Under the pieces are notes generated by a model, which saw nothing but the letters and a program-made list of their open reading frames with translations, was not told where the DNA came from and did not search any database. From NCBI GenBank assembly GCA_012744475.1, contig JAAYBV010000096.1, positions 1-64,000 on the forward strand: a DNA stretch of 64,000 nucleotides. Direction: 5' to 3'. Positions 1-10,980 of this stretch are shown in pieces. Source of the DNA: Phycisphaerae bacterium (GTDB lineage Bacteria > Planctomycetota > Phycisphaerae > Sedimentisphaerales > Anaerobacaceae). How positions within the stretch are numbered: the stretch's first letter is position 1; every line of letters begins with the position of its first letter. A program made the position numbers and the translations under genes.

Positions 1-860
1 AATACGTCAAGGCCGGCGCGGTCGGCGACATCAAGGAGTTCCACACCTGGACGAACCGCCCGATTTGGCCGCAGGGCGGCGATCGTCCGCAAGGGTCGGA
101 TCCCGTCCCTGAGAACCTGGACTGGGAGGCCTGGATCGGACCGGCCCCGATGCGTCCGTACAAGGGCAACCGGGCCTACCACGATTTCAACTGGCGCGGC
201 GTGGTCGACTTCGGCTCCGGGGCCTTGGGCGATATGGCCTGCCACACGACCGATGGAATCTACTCGATCATGAATCCGGGTTACGCGGCCACGGCTGAAC
301 CATTCATTATGACCGGACCCGTCAAGGATCAGTGGCCGGCCGGGATGGTCGTCAAGAGCACTTATCGCGCCAAAGACGGCCGACCCGGGTTCAAGACCTT
401 CTGGTACGAGGGCGTGGACGGAAACGGCAGGCCCTTCATGCCGGATACCCCGGAGGAACTCGAAGTCGACGGACGCCAACTGCCGAGAACGGGCAATCTG
501 ATTATCGGCTCCAAGGGCAAGATGCTGGTCATTGGCGATTACTGGGAAACCCCGATGATCATTCCCGAGGCTCGGCGTAAGGAATTCGGTCGTCCGGCGC
601 AATTGCTCGAACGCTCGCCCGGCCATCACAAGGAGTTCTTCATGGCCTGCCGGGGCGAGAAGCCGCGCGAGTTCAGCCAGTCCAACTTCGGCTACTCCGG
701 GCCCATGGCTGCCAACATTCAGCTCGGCAATCTCTGCGCCCGCGCGGGCAAGAAGCTCGAGCTCAACGAAGCCGGCGAGATCACCAGCGATCCGAAGATC
801 AACGAGTTGGCCTGGCGCGAGCCGCGCGCGGGTTGGGGGCCGCTGGAAATGAAGGTGTAG
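1..860 (+). CDS. Gfo/Idh/MocA family oxidoreductase, 5' truncated by window
   Basis: The reading frame is already open at base 3, so the gene starts upstream and only about 285 C-terminal residues are visible. It belongs to the glucose-fructose oxidoreductase / inositol dehydrogenase family, NAD(P)-dependent sugar oxidoreductases. The visible part has the C-terminal substrate domain only, with TNRPIWPQG, LDWEAWIGPAP and the family block DFGSGALGDMACH, whose Asp and His are usually at the active site. The NAD-binding Rossmann half and any export signal lie outside the window. It heads a run of seven further paralogues on the same strand, 56 bases ahead of the next start, and is probably co-transcribed with it. 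The substrate cannot be read from sequence. Confidence 0.9.
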   Translation, partial: YVKAGAVGDIKEFHTWTNRPIWPQGGDRPQGSDPVPENLDWEAWIGPAPMRPYKGNRAYHDFNWRGVVDFGSGALGDMACHTTDGIYSIMNPGYAATAEPFIMTGPVKDQWPAGMVVKSTYRAKDGRPGFKTFWYEGVDGNGRPFMPDTPEELEVDGRQLPRTGNLIIGSKGKMLVIGDYWETPMIIPEARRKEFGRPAQLLERSPGHHKEFFMACRGEKPREFSQSNFGYSGPMAANIQLGNLCARAGKKLELNEAGEITSDPKINELAWREPRAGWGPLEMKV

Positions 861-916
861 GCGCACGTACGATCTCGACTGACGAAAACAGCTCTATTCG
901 ACAAAGGTAGACCATT

Positions 917-2302
<1,386 letters not shown>

Positions 2303-2388
2303 GCCGGTCCGGCACAGATGTCTTGTCACAACGGGTGCTGCACGTTGACACCGACGTGCAGCACCTTTGCCAAAATGCGAGGTGTTCC

Positions 2389-3795
<1,407 letters not shown>

Positions 3796-3822
3796 GCGAG
3801 CCGGTCGATTGGCAGCAAGACA

Positions 3823-3859
3823 CGGCCCCTGCACCGCAGCCGGCGCAGGGGCCGTTTTT
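3823..3859 (+). terminator. Rho-independent terminator inside the oxidoreductase array
   Basis: A perfect 10-bp stem (3823-3832 pairing with 3845-3854, left arm cggcccctgc) with a 12-base loop is followed at once by five T (3855-3859). It lies 28 bases after the stop of the upstream gene. The next gene's Shine-Dalgarno site (aaggag) starts right after the T tract. It therefore separates two transcripts, or acts as an attenuator within one. Confidence 0.88.
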
Positions 3860-3872
3860 AAGGAGATCGCGC

Positions 3873-5303
3873 GTGCGAAAGGCCACGACAATCGGCCGCA
3901 GGTGTCTCGATGGACAGCAAACCACCGAGACGGGTCCGAAGATGTCGCGCCGCCGAGCGCTCGGAGCGGCGGCGAGTCTCGCCGCATGGACGATCGTCCC
4001 TCGTCACGTTCTTGGCGGAGCGGGGTATATTCCTCCGAGCGAGAAGCTCAATATCGCCGGCATTGGTGTCGGGGGCCAGGGCGCTGGCGACATACAGAGT
4101 GTCAGCAGTGAGAACATCATCGCCCTGTGCGACGTCGATCGCGCTCATGCCGCGCAGACTTTCAAACGTCACCCAAACGCCAGAGCATACTCTGACTTTC
4201 GGGTCATGCTTGAGAAAGAAGACAAGAACATCGACGCAGTCGTCGTGGCCACGCCGGATCATACGCACGCGGTTGCCGCGATGATGGCGATCAAGATGGA
4301 CAAGCACGTATTCTGCGAGAAGCCTCTGACGCATTCGATGTACGAGGCGCGCGAAATCGCCAAGGCGGCGCGAGAAGCGGGCGTCGCCACGCAGATGGGC
4401 AATCAGGGCCATGCAGGCGAAGGCATCCGCTTGATCTGCGAATGGATCTGGGACGGCGCGATCGGGCCGGTCCGCGAGGTGCACGCATGGACCACACACG
4501 CCGTCTGGCCCCAGGGTCTCCAGCGACTCAGGGAGACGCCGCCCGTTCCCGAAACACTGGACTGGGACCTGTGGCTGGGTCCGGCGCCGTCGCGACCCTA
4601 TCACCCCGCCTACGCGCCGGCGCTGTGGCGCGGCTGGTGGGATTTCGGCACCGGCGGGCTTGGCGACATGGGCTGTCACAATCTCGATCCGGTCTTCTGG
4701 GCCCTGAAGCTCGGCGCGCCGACGAGCGTCGAAGCGAGCTGTTCGATCTTCGTCCCGACCATCACGTGGGACAAGCCCTTCAACACGGAAAGCTACCCGC
4801 AGGCCTCCATCGTGCGATATGAGTTCCCCGCGCGCGAAGGCATGCCGGCGCTGGACCTGGCCTGGTACGACGGGGGCCTGATGCCGCCGCGTCCGAGGGA
4901 GCTCGAAGACGGCAGGTCCATGGGGGACAAGCTGGGCGGTGTGATCTTCGTCGGTGACCGGGGCAGAATCATGTGCGGCAGCTACGGCAACACGCCTCGC
5001 CTGATTCCCGAGTCCAGGATGCGGGAATACCGACGACCCGAGAAGAGCATTCCGCGTTCGGTCGGGCACCACAAAGAGTGGATCGAGGCCTGCAAAGGGG
5101 GGCGTCCGGCCGGCTCGAATTTCGACTACGCTGGTCCGCTGACGGAGATGGTCCTGCTGGGCAATATCGCGGTGCGCATGAGCCTCCAGTTGCAGGCCAA
5201 GGGACTCAGGCTCTCCTATGACGGTGCGAGCATGAAGGTGACCAATCTGCCCGAGGCCAATGCGTACATGCGGCGGATCTATCGAGATGGATGGACTCTC
5301 TGA
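3873..5303 (+). CDS. Tat-exported Gfo/Idh/MocA family oxidoreductase
   Basis: A 476-residue paralogue. The start is set at GTG 3873 because AAGGAG lies just upstream with normal spacing; an earlier GTG at 3792 is in frame but would put the terminator hairpin inside the coding region. The N-terminus is long and basic before the Tat motif SRRRALGAAA (residues 25-34). The Rossmann loop is IGVGGQG (64-70) and the catalytic motif CEKPLTH (K150). The C-terminal block is DFGTGGLGDMGCHNLD. It has an extra loop with VPTITWDKPFN between the two halves of the substrate domain, absent from other members of the array. With the terminator upstream, this gene may begin a second transcription unit. Confidence 0.92.
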   Translation: MRKATTIGRRCLDGQQTTETGPKMSRRRALGAAASLAAWTIVPRHVLGGAGYIPPSEKLNIAGIGVGGQGAGDIQSVSSENIIALCDVDRAHAAQTFKRHPNARAYSDFRVMLEKEDKNIDAVVVATPDHTHAVAAMMAIKMDKHVFCEKPLTHSMYEAREIAKAAREAGVATQMGNQGHAGEGIRLICEWIWDGAIGPVREVHAWTTHAVWPQGLQRLRETPPVPETLDWDLWLGPAPSRPYHPAYAPALWRGWWDFGTGGLGDMGCHNLDPVFWALKLGAPTSVEASCSIFVPTITWDKPFNTESYPQASIVRYEFPAREGMPALDLAWYDGGLMPPRPRELEDGRSMGDKLGGVIFVGDRGRIMCGSYGNTPRLIPESRMREYRRPEKSIPRSVGHHKEWIEACKGGRPAGSNFDYAGPLTEMVLLGNIAVRMSLQLQAKGLRLSYDGASMKVTNLPEANAYMRRIYRDGWTL

Positions 5304-5335
5304 TTGACTATCGATTATTGATGATTGATTATTCG
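5304..5335. repeat. short AT-rich direct repeat in intergenic gap
   Basis: Straight after the stop codon lies a low-complexity AT-rich stretch with the words gattatt and gattgatt repeated. It is strikingly AT-rich in a GC-rich neighbourhood and resembles small interspersed intergenic repeats rather than coding or promoter sequence. No function is assigned. Confidence 0.4.
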
Positions 5336-5378
5336 TTTGGCCGGTAGTTCAACGAACCACCACAGTGGGGCTACGATC

Positions 5379-6749
5379 ATGAGAGTGGACAGCGAAGAAA
5401 GGCAGGACGTGTCGACGGATCGGTCGTCGCGGCGGCGGTTCATGCAGGAGGCGGCGGCTGTGGCGGCGTTCACAATCGTGCCGCGTCACGTGCTGGGAGG
5501 CGCGGGCCATACGCCGCCCAGCGAGAAGCTGAACATCGCCGGGATCGGCATTGGAGGCCGAGGCGAAGGCGATCTCGACGAGGTCGGCACTGAGAACATC
5601 GTGGCGTTGTGCGATGTGGATGAGGCCTATGCCGGGCGGGTCTTCAAGAAGTATCCGAACGCCAGAAAGTGGACGGACTTTCGCAAGATGCTCGACGAGC
5701 AGGAGGACATCGACGCCGTGGTGATCGCGACGCCCGACCACCTGCACGCCGTCATTGCGATGGCGGCGATCAAACGCGGCAAGCACGTCTACTGCGAGAA
5801 GCCGCTGGCGCACTCGATCTGGGAATGCCGACAGCTTGCCGAGGCGGCCCGCGAGGCCAAGGTCGCCACGCAGCTTGGAAACCAGGGCCAGGCCTCCGAG
5901 AGCAATCGCCTGGTCTCGGAGATCATCTGGGACGGCGCGATCGGCACAGTGCGCGAAGTGCACGCGTGGTGCAACCGGCCCATCTCCCCGCGCGGGATCG
6001 AGCGGCCGAAGGACACGCCTCCCGTGCCAGCGACCCTGGACTGGGACCTGTGGCTCGGCCCGGCCAAATCGCGACCCTATCACCCGTGCTATCTGCCGTT
6101 CAGTTGGCGCGGCTGGTGGGATTTCGGCACCGGAGTGCTCGGTGACATCGGCTGCCATCAGCTCGATCCGGTCTTCCGCGCGTTGAAGCTCGGCTATCCG
6201 ACGGCGGTGGAGGCCTGCTCCAGCAATATGGATGAAGGACCCGGCGTGAAGGAGGAAACCGCTCCAAAGGAGTCGATCGTCCGGTTCGAGTTCCCGGCGC
6301 GCGAGGGGTTCCCGCCGCTGGCTCTGACCTGGTACGACGGGGGCTTGATGCCCCAGAGACCGGTCGAGTTGGAGGAAGGACGCAAGTTCGGTGAGGCCGA
6401 CGACAACCTCTTCGTGGGCGACAAGGGCAAGATGCTGGGCTATCGCCTGATCCCGGAGGCACGGATGAAGGAGTACGGCAAGCCGCCGCAGCGGATCGAG
6501 CGTTCGCCCGGCCACCACAAGGAGTGGCTGATCGCGTGCAAGGGCGGTCCGGCGGCCCGGGCGAGCTTCGACTGGGCTGGCCCGCTGACCGAAGTGGTTC
6601 TCTACGGCAACATCGCCTTGCGAATGGAGAGGCAGTTGTATGAAAAAGGGCTGAAGCTTCACTGCGACGGCCCGAACATGCGGATCACCAACCTGCCGGA
6701 GGCCAACAGGTACATCCGCGACGAATATCGCGATGGATGGATGCTGTAG
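5379..6749 (+). CDS. Tat-exported Gfo/Idh/MocA family oxidoreductase
   Basis: A 456-residue paralogue. ATG 5379 is taken rather than the in-frame ATG at 5325, because the 18 residues in between are unlike any signal and fall in the repeat-bearing gap. The Tat motif SSRRRFMQEAAA begins at residue 16. The Rossmann loop is IGIGGRG (56-62), the catalytic motif CEKPLAH (K141), and the C-terminal block DFGTGVLGDIGCHQLD. Unlike its neighbours it reads GNQGQASESNR where most have GNQGH, a trait shared only with the next gene, so these two are probably the closest pair. It sits 62 bases before that gene. Confidence 0.92.
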   Translation: MRVDSEERQDVSTDRSSRRRFMQEAAAVAAFTIVPRHVLGGAGHTPPSEKLNIAGIGIGGRGEGDLDEVGTENIVALCDVDEAYAGRVFKKYPNARKWTDFRKMLDEQEDIDAVVIATPDHLHAVIAMAAIKRGKHVYCEKPLAHSIWECRQLAEAAREAKVATQLGNQGQASESNRLVSEIIWDGAIGTVREVHAWCNRPISPRGIERPKDTPPVPATLDWDLWLGPAKSRPYHPCYLPFSWRGWWDFGTGVLGDIGCHQLDPVFRALKLGYPTAVEACSSNMDEGPGVKEETAPKESIVRFEFPAREGFPPLALTWYDGGLMPQRPVELEEGRKFGEADDNLFVGDKGKMLGYRLIPEARMKEYGKPPQRIERSPGHHKEWLIACKGGPAARASFDWAGPLTEVVLYGNIALRMERQLYEKGLKLHCDGPNMRITNLPEANRYIRDEYRDGWML

Positions 6750-6811
6750 CCCCGACGGATCGCTGTAACAGAATCGTCTATGGCGCAATCATCAAAATGA
6801 GGAGTAGTACA

Positions 6812-8164
6812 GTGAAAGACAAAAGGCTATCTCGACGTGATTTCATGGGTGCCGCGGCGGCCATCGGGGCGTTCACAGTGGTTCCTCGACACGTGTTGGG
6901 CGGAGCGAACAACACGCCGCCCAGTGAAAAGCTCCGCATCGCCGGCGTCGGCATCGGCGGACAGGGCGGCGGCGATCTGAGGCAGATGGAAAGCGAGAAT
7001 ATCGTCGCGCTGTGCGACGTGGACTGGCAGAAGGCGGCCGGCACGTTCCGACGCTATCCCGATGCGAAGAAGTACCGCGACTTCCGCGAGATGCTCGACA
7101 AGGAGGACAAGAACATCGACGCGGTGGTGGTCGGGACGCCCGATCACATGCACGCGCCGGTCTCGATGGCCGCGATCAAACGGGGCAAGCACGTCTACTG
7201 TGAGAAGCCACTGACGCATACCGTGCTGGAGGCCAAGATGCTGGCCAAGGCTGCTCGCGAGGCCAAGGTCGCCACGCAGATGGGCAACCAGGGCCAGGCC
7301 TCTGAGGAGACGCGCCTGCTGTGCGAGACGATCTGGGACGGGGCGATCGGCCAGGTGCGCGAGGTACACATCTGGACGGACCGGCCTCTGAACGGGACCA
7401 ATAAGTGGTACTGGCCGCAGGGCGTGGACCGACCGCAGGGCGAGGACCCGATCCCCGAGACGCTCAGTTGGGACCTTCTGCTCGGTCCGGCCCCGATGCG
7501 CCCGTATGTGCGAGGGGTCTACCATCCGTTCGTCTGGCGGGGCTGGTGGGATTTCGGCACCGGCGCGCTCGGCGACATCGGCTGCCACAGCATCGATCCG
7601 GTGTTCCGCGCCTTGAAGCTCGGATATCCGACGAGCGTGGAGGCCTGCTGCACCCTCGTCAACGATGAGACCTACCCCGTCGCGTCTCGCGTGACGTGCG
7701 AGTTCCCCGCTCGGGGCGACCTGGTGCCGGTGACGCTGCACTGGTACGACGGCGGAATGAAGCCGCCTCGGCCGAAGGAGTTGGAGGGCGGCCGGCGGTG
7801 GGACACGAACGGAGCCCTCTACATCGGCGACAAGGGCAAGATTTACGGTGGTCGCCTGCTGCCGGAATCGCGACAGAAGGACTACGGCAAGCCGCCGCAG
7901 AAGCTGGAACGCTCGCCCGGCCACTACGTCGAGTGGATTCAGGCGTGCAAGGGCGGCAAGCCCGCCGGCTCGAACTTCCCGGACCACGCCGGCCTGCTGG
8001 CGCAGGTGGTTCTGATGGGCAACATCGCCCTTCGCCCGGAGCTGAAGCAGGAGAAGTACCTGGGAACGAAGCTGCTCTGGGACGCCGACAAGTTCGAGTT
8101 CAGCAACGTGCCTGAGGCGAATAGGTACCTGACCAAGAACTACCGCGAAGGCTGGGCGCTGTGA
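6812..8164 (+). CDS. Tat-exported Gfo/Idh/MocA family oxidoreductase
   Basis: A 450-residue paralogue. A GTG start at 6812 is preferred: AGGAG lies seven bases upstream, whereas the in-frame ATG at 6797 would contain that Shine-Dalgarno site. This gives VKDKRLSRRDFMGAAAA, a compact Tat signal. The Rossmann loop is VGIGGQG (46-52) and the catalytic motif CEKPLTH (K132). The C-terminal block is DFGTGALGDIGCHSID, and GNQGQASEETR matches the preceding paralogue. An insertion (LNGTNKWYWPQG) enlarges the loop after the central beta strand. Only ten bases separate its stop from the next start, so co-translation is likely. Confidence 0.92.
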   Translation: MKDKRLSRRDFMGAAAAIGAFTVVPRHVLGGANNTPPSEKLRIAGVGIGGQGGGDLRQMESENIVALCDVDWQKAAGTFRRYPDAKKYRDFREMLDKEDKNIDAVVVGTPDHMHAPVSMAAIKRGKHVYCEKPLTHTVLEAKMLAKAAREAKVATQMGNQGQASEETRLLCETIWDGAIGQVREVHIWTDRPLNGTNKWYWPQGVDRPQGEDPIPETLSWDLLLGPAPMRPYVRGVYHPFVWRGWWDFGTGALGDIGCHSIDPVFRALKLGYPTSVEACCTLVNDETYPVASRVTCEFPARGDLVPVTLHWYDGGMKPPRPKELEGGRRWDTNGALYIGDKGKIYGGRLLPESRQKDYGKPPQKLERSPGHYVEWIQACKGGKPAGSNFPDHAGLLAQVVLMGNIALRPELKQEKYLGTKLLWDADKFEFSNVPEANRYLTKNYREGWAL

Positions 8165-8174
8165 TCGGAGAACG

Positions 8175-9548
8175 ATGACGATGAGCAATTTCATCGACAG
8201 ACGCAAGTTCCTGGCCGGCACAGCGGGGACGCTCGCGGGCTTTACGTTCGTTCCGGGGCGCGTGCTCGGGCAGGGCGGCGGTCAGCCGGCCAGCGAGAAG
8301 CTCAACATCGCGGCCATCGGTGTCGGCGGCATGGGGGCTGCCAATCTCAGCGCTGTTGAGAATGAGAACGTTGTGGCCCTTTGTGACGTGCATCCGAACC
8401 ACGCGGCCGGGACGTTCAAGAAGTATCCGCAGGCGAAGACCTGCCAAGACTATCGCGTCATGCTCGACAAGGAAGACAGGAACATCGACGCGGTGATCAT
8501 CGCGACGCCCGACCACACGCACGCCGTCATCGGCATAGAATGCATCCGGCGGGGCAAGCACGTCTATCTCCAGAAGCCGCTGGCCCATTCGATCTACGAG
8601 ACGCGGATGTTGACGGAAGCCGCGCGAAAGCACAGGGTGCAGACGCAAATGGGCAACCAGGGCCACTCGTCGAACGAGATTCGCATGCTCTACGAGTGGA
8701 TTCAGGACGGCGCCATCGGGCCGGTGCGCGAGGTCTACGCCTGGAGCGACCGGCCGGTGGGCGGCGATCCGTGGTCGGACTTTCCGATCGTGGCGCGGCC
8801 GAAGGAAACGCCCGCGGTCCCGGAGACACTCGACTGGGATCTCTGGCTGGGACCGGCTGCGTACCGTCCCTATCATCCCATCTACCACCCGATGAGCTGG
8901 CGCGGCTTCTGGGACTTCGGGACGGGCGCCTTGGGTGACATGGGTTGTCACATCCTCGATCCGGCGTTCTGGACGCTCCAGCTCGGTCACCCGACGCGGG
9001 TCGAGGCCTCGACGACGCACTACGAGCCCGAGGTCGCGGCGGAGACCTATCCGCGCGCCTCGGTCGTTCGCTACGAGTTTCCGGCGCGTGGCGACATGCC
9101 GCCGGTGAAGCTGACGTGGTTTGACGGTCGGCTGCTTCCGCCCCGGCCGAAGGACCTGGAGCCCGGTCGCCGGCTCGGCACCAACGGGGCGCTGTTCATC
9201 GGTGACAAGGGCACCATCATGCACGACTCGCACGGGGCCGGCGGAGTCCGGATCATCCCCGAAAGCAAGATGCGCGCGTACAAGAGGCCGGCCGAGTCGC
9301 TGCCGCGGGTCAAAGACGGTTCCGGCGGGCACGAGCGCGACTGGGTCCGCGCCTGCAAGGACGGCAAGCCCGCCAGTTCCAGCTTCGAGTATGGCGGTCC
9401 GCTGACGGAGATGGTCCTGCTCGGTGTGCTGGCGATGCGGCTGAGGGACACGCCGCTCGAATGGGACGGCGCGAAGATGAAGGTCACGAACAACGACGAA
9501 GCGGACAAGTACATTCGTCCCGCCTTTCGGGAAGGCTGGGCTTTATAG
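8175..9548 (+). CDS. Tat-exported Gfo/Idh/MocA family oxidoreductase
   Basis: A 457-residue paralogue with a short N-terminus before the Tat motif IDRRKFLAGTAG (residues 7-18). An alternative ATG two codons later (8181) has slightly better spacing from the GGAG site and cannot be excluded. The Rossmann loop is IGVGGMG (48-54). The catalytic motif is LQKPLAH (K134), so the Glu of EKP is Gln, as in the gene at 917. It has CDVHPNHAAG where the others have an acidic residue after CDV, which could alter cofactor preference. The C-terminal block is DFGTGALGDMGCHILD. Confidence 0.92.
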   Translation: MTMSNFIDRRKFLAGTAGTLAGFTFVPGRVLGQGGGQPASEKLNIAAIGVGGMGAANLSAVENENVVALCDVHPNHAAGTFKKYPQAKTCQDYRVMLDKEDRNIDAVIIATPDHTHAVIGIECIRRGKHVYLQKPLAHSIYETRMLTEAARKHRVQTQMGNQGHSSNEIRMLYEWIQDGAIGPVREVYAWSDRPVGGDPWSDFPIVARPKETPAVPETLDWDLWLGPAAYRPYHPIYHPMSWRGFWDFGTGALGDMGCHILDPAFWTLQLGHPTRVEASTTHYEPEVAAETYPRASVVRYEFPARGDMPPVKLTWFDGRLLPPRPKDLEPGRRLGTNGALFIGDKGTIMHDSHGAGGVRIIPESKMRAYKRPAESLPRVKDGSGGHERDWVRACKDGKPASSSFEYGGPLTEMVLLGVLAMRLRDTPLEWDGAKMKVTNNDEADKYIRPAFREGWAL

Positions 9549-9589
9549 CGAAGTGACATACGATCAATCGCCAGGAGAAAAGGAAGACC

Positions 9590-10915
9590 ATGATGAGAGA
9601 TAGACGAATCACCAGACGGCAGTTCCTCAGGGGATCGGCGGCGGTAGCCGCGTTCACCTTCGTTCCGCGCCAAGTGCTGGGCGGTCCGAAGTTTGTCGCA
9701 CCCAGCGAGAAACTCAACATTGCCTGCATCGGCGTTGGTGGCATGGGGTCCAGCGACGTCAGCCAGTTTGCCGGCGAGAACATCGTCGCCCTGTGCGACG
9801 TGGACTGGCGGCACGCGGCCGGCACGTTCGAGAGGTTTCCCAACGCCAGAAAGTACCGCGACTTCCGCAAGATGCTCGACACCGAAGACAAGAACATCGA
9901 CGCGGTGAGCGTTTCGACGCCGGACAACATTCATGCCGTCGCGTCGATGGCGGCCATCAAGCGGAACAAGCACGTCTACTGCCAGAAGCCGCTTTGTCAC
10001 GACGTGTACGAAGTGCGGCAGTTGACGCTGGCGGCGCGCGAACACGGCGTGATGACTCAGATGGGCACGCAGCTTCACGCGACGACGGAAATGAAGACGA
10101 TGGTCGAGATCATCCAGTCGGGCGCCATCGGCAACGTACGCAAGGTGGACCTCTGGAGCGGGAAAAACTGGGGCGGCGGCACGCGTCCGACCGACACCCC
10201 GCCCGTGCCCGAAACGCTGGACTGGGATCTCTGGCTCGGACCGGCGCCCTACCGGCCCTATCATCCGACCTATCTGCCCGGCGAGTGGCGGCGCTGGTGG
10301 GATTTCGGCACGGGCACCCTCGGCGATATGGGATGCCATATCATCGACCCGGCGTGGTGGGCGTTGAAGCTCGATGCGCCGACGAGTATCGAAGCGCAGC
10401 CGGAACCGTTCAGCGACGAGACATATCCGACCAAGACGATCATCACCTGGGAGTTCCCCGCACGAGGAAACCTCCCGGCGGTGACGGTGCGCTGGTTCGA
10501 CGGGGACAACCGTCCGCCTCGCCCGGCCGAGCTGGAGGAAGGGCGCAAGCTGCCCGACCAGGGCGGTCTGTACTATGGCGACAAGGGCACGCTCCTGCTG
10601 CCGCACGGCAGTCGGCCGGAGCTGATTCCGTACGCGAAGATGAGAGAGTTCAAACCGCCGGAGCCTTTCCTGCCGCGGGAGAAAGAAGGCGACCGCGGCC
10701 ACTACCTGGAATGGATCCGCGCGTGCAAGGGCGGGCCGAAACCGCTGTCGAATTTCGACTACGCCGGCCCGCTGACCGAGGCGATCCTGCTGGGCAACAT
10801 CGCGGCCAAGGCCGGGCGCAAGATCATGTGGGACAGCGCCGCGCTGAAGGTTACGAACATGTCCGAAATGAATCAGCATTTGAGTCGGAAGTACCGTCAG
10901 GGCTGGACCCTGTAG
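9590..10915 (+). CDS. Tat-exported Gfo/Idh/MocA family oxidoreductase, divergent
   Basis: A 441-residue last oxidoreductase of the tandem array. The Tat motif ITRRQFLRGSAA spans residues 7-18, the Rossmann loop IGVGGMG 47-53, and the catalytic motif is CQKPLCH (K133). It is the most divergent of the array: the conserved GNQGH is GTQLH, TPDH is TPDN, and the TxRPxWPQ block is replaced by LWSGKNWGG. The C-terminal block DFGTGTLGDMGCHIID is normal. It lies 65 bases upstream of the TIM-barrel/DUF1080 fusion, so it may be the oxidoreductase most directly paired with that enzyme. Confidence 0.92.
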   Translation: MMRDRRITRRQFLRGSAAVAAFTFVPRQVLGGPKFVAPSEKLNIACIGVGGMGSSDVSQFAGENIVALCDVDWRHAAGTFERFPNARKYRDFRKMLDTEDKNIDAVSVSTPDNIHAVASMAAIKRNKHVYCQKPLCHDVYEVRQLTLAAREHGVMTQMGTQLHATTEMKTMVEIIQSGAIGNVRKVDLWSGKNWGGGTRPTDTPPVPETLDWDLWLGPAPYRPYHPTYLPGEWRRWWDFGTGTLGDMGCHIIDPAWWALKLDAPTSIEAQPEPFSDETYPTKTIITWEFPARGNLPAVTVRWFDGDNRPPRPAELEEGRKLPDQGGLYYGDKGTLLLPHGSRPELIPYAKMREFKPPEPFLPREKEGDRGHYLEWIRACKGGPKPLSNFDYAGPLTEAILLGNIAAKAGRKIMWDSAALKVTNMSEMNQHLSRKYRQGWTL

Positions 10916-10980
10916 GAACGATGGCGCGAGCGATCTGCGAAATGGACAGCAACCCAATTGTCAGTTCAGGAGAATGTCAG

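Noticed and set aside
9793-10980. Open frame continuous with the DUF1080 fusion, reaching back into the preceding oxidoreductase
   Set aside because: The upstream part is an out-of-frame reading of the oxidoreductase gene; the true start at 10981 has AGGAG and a signal peptide.
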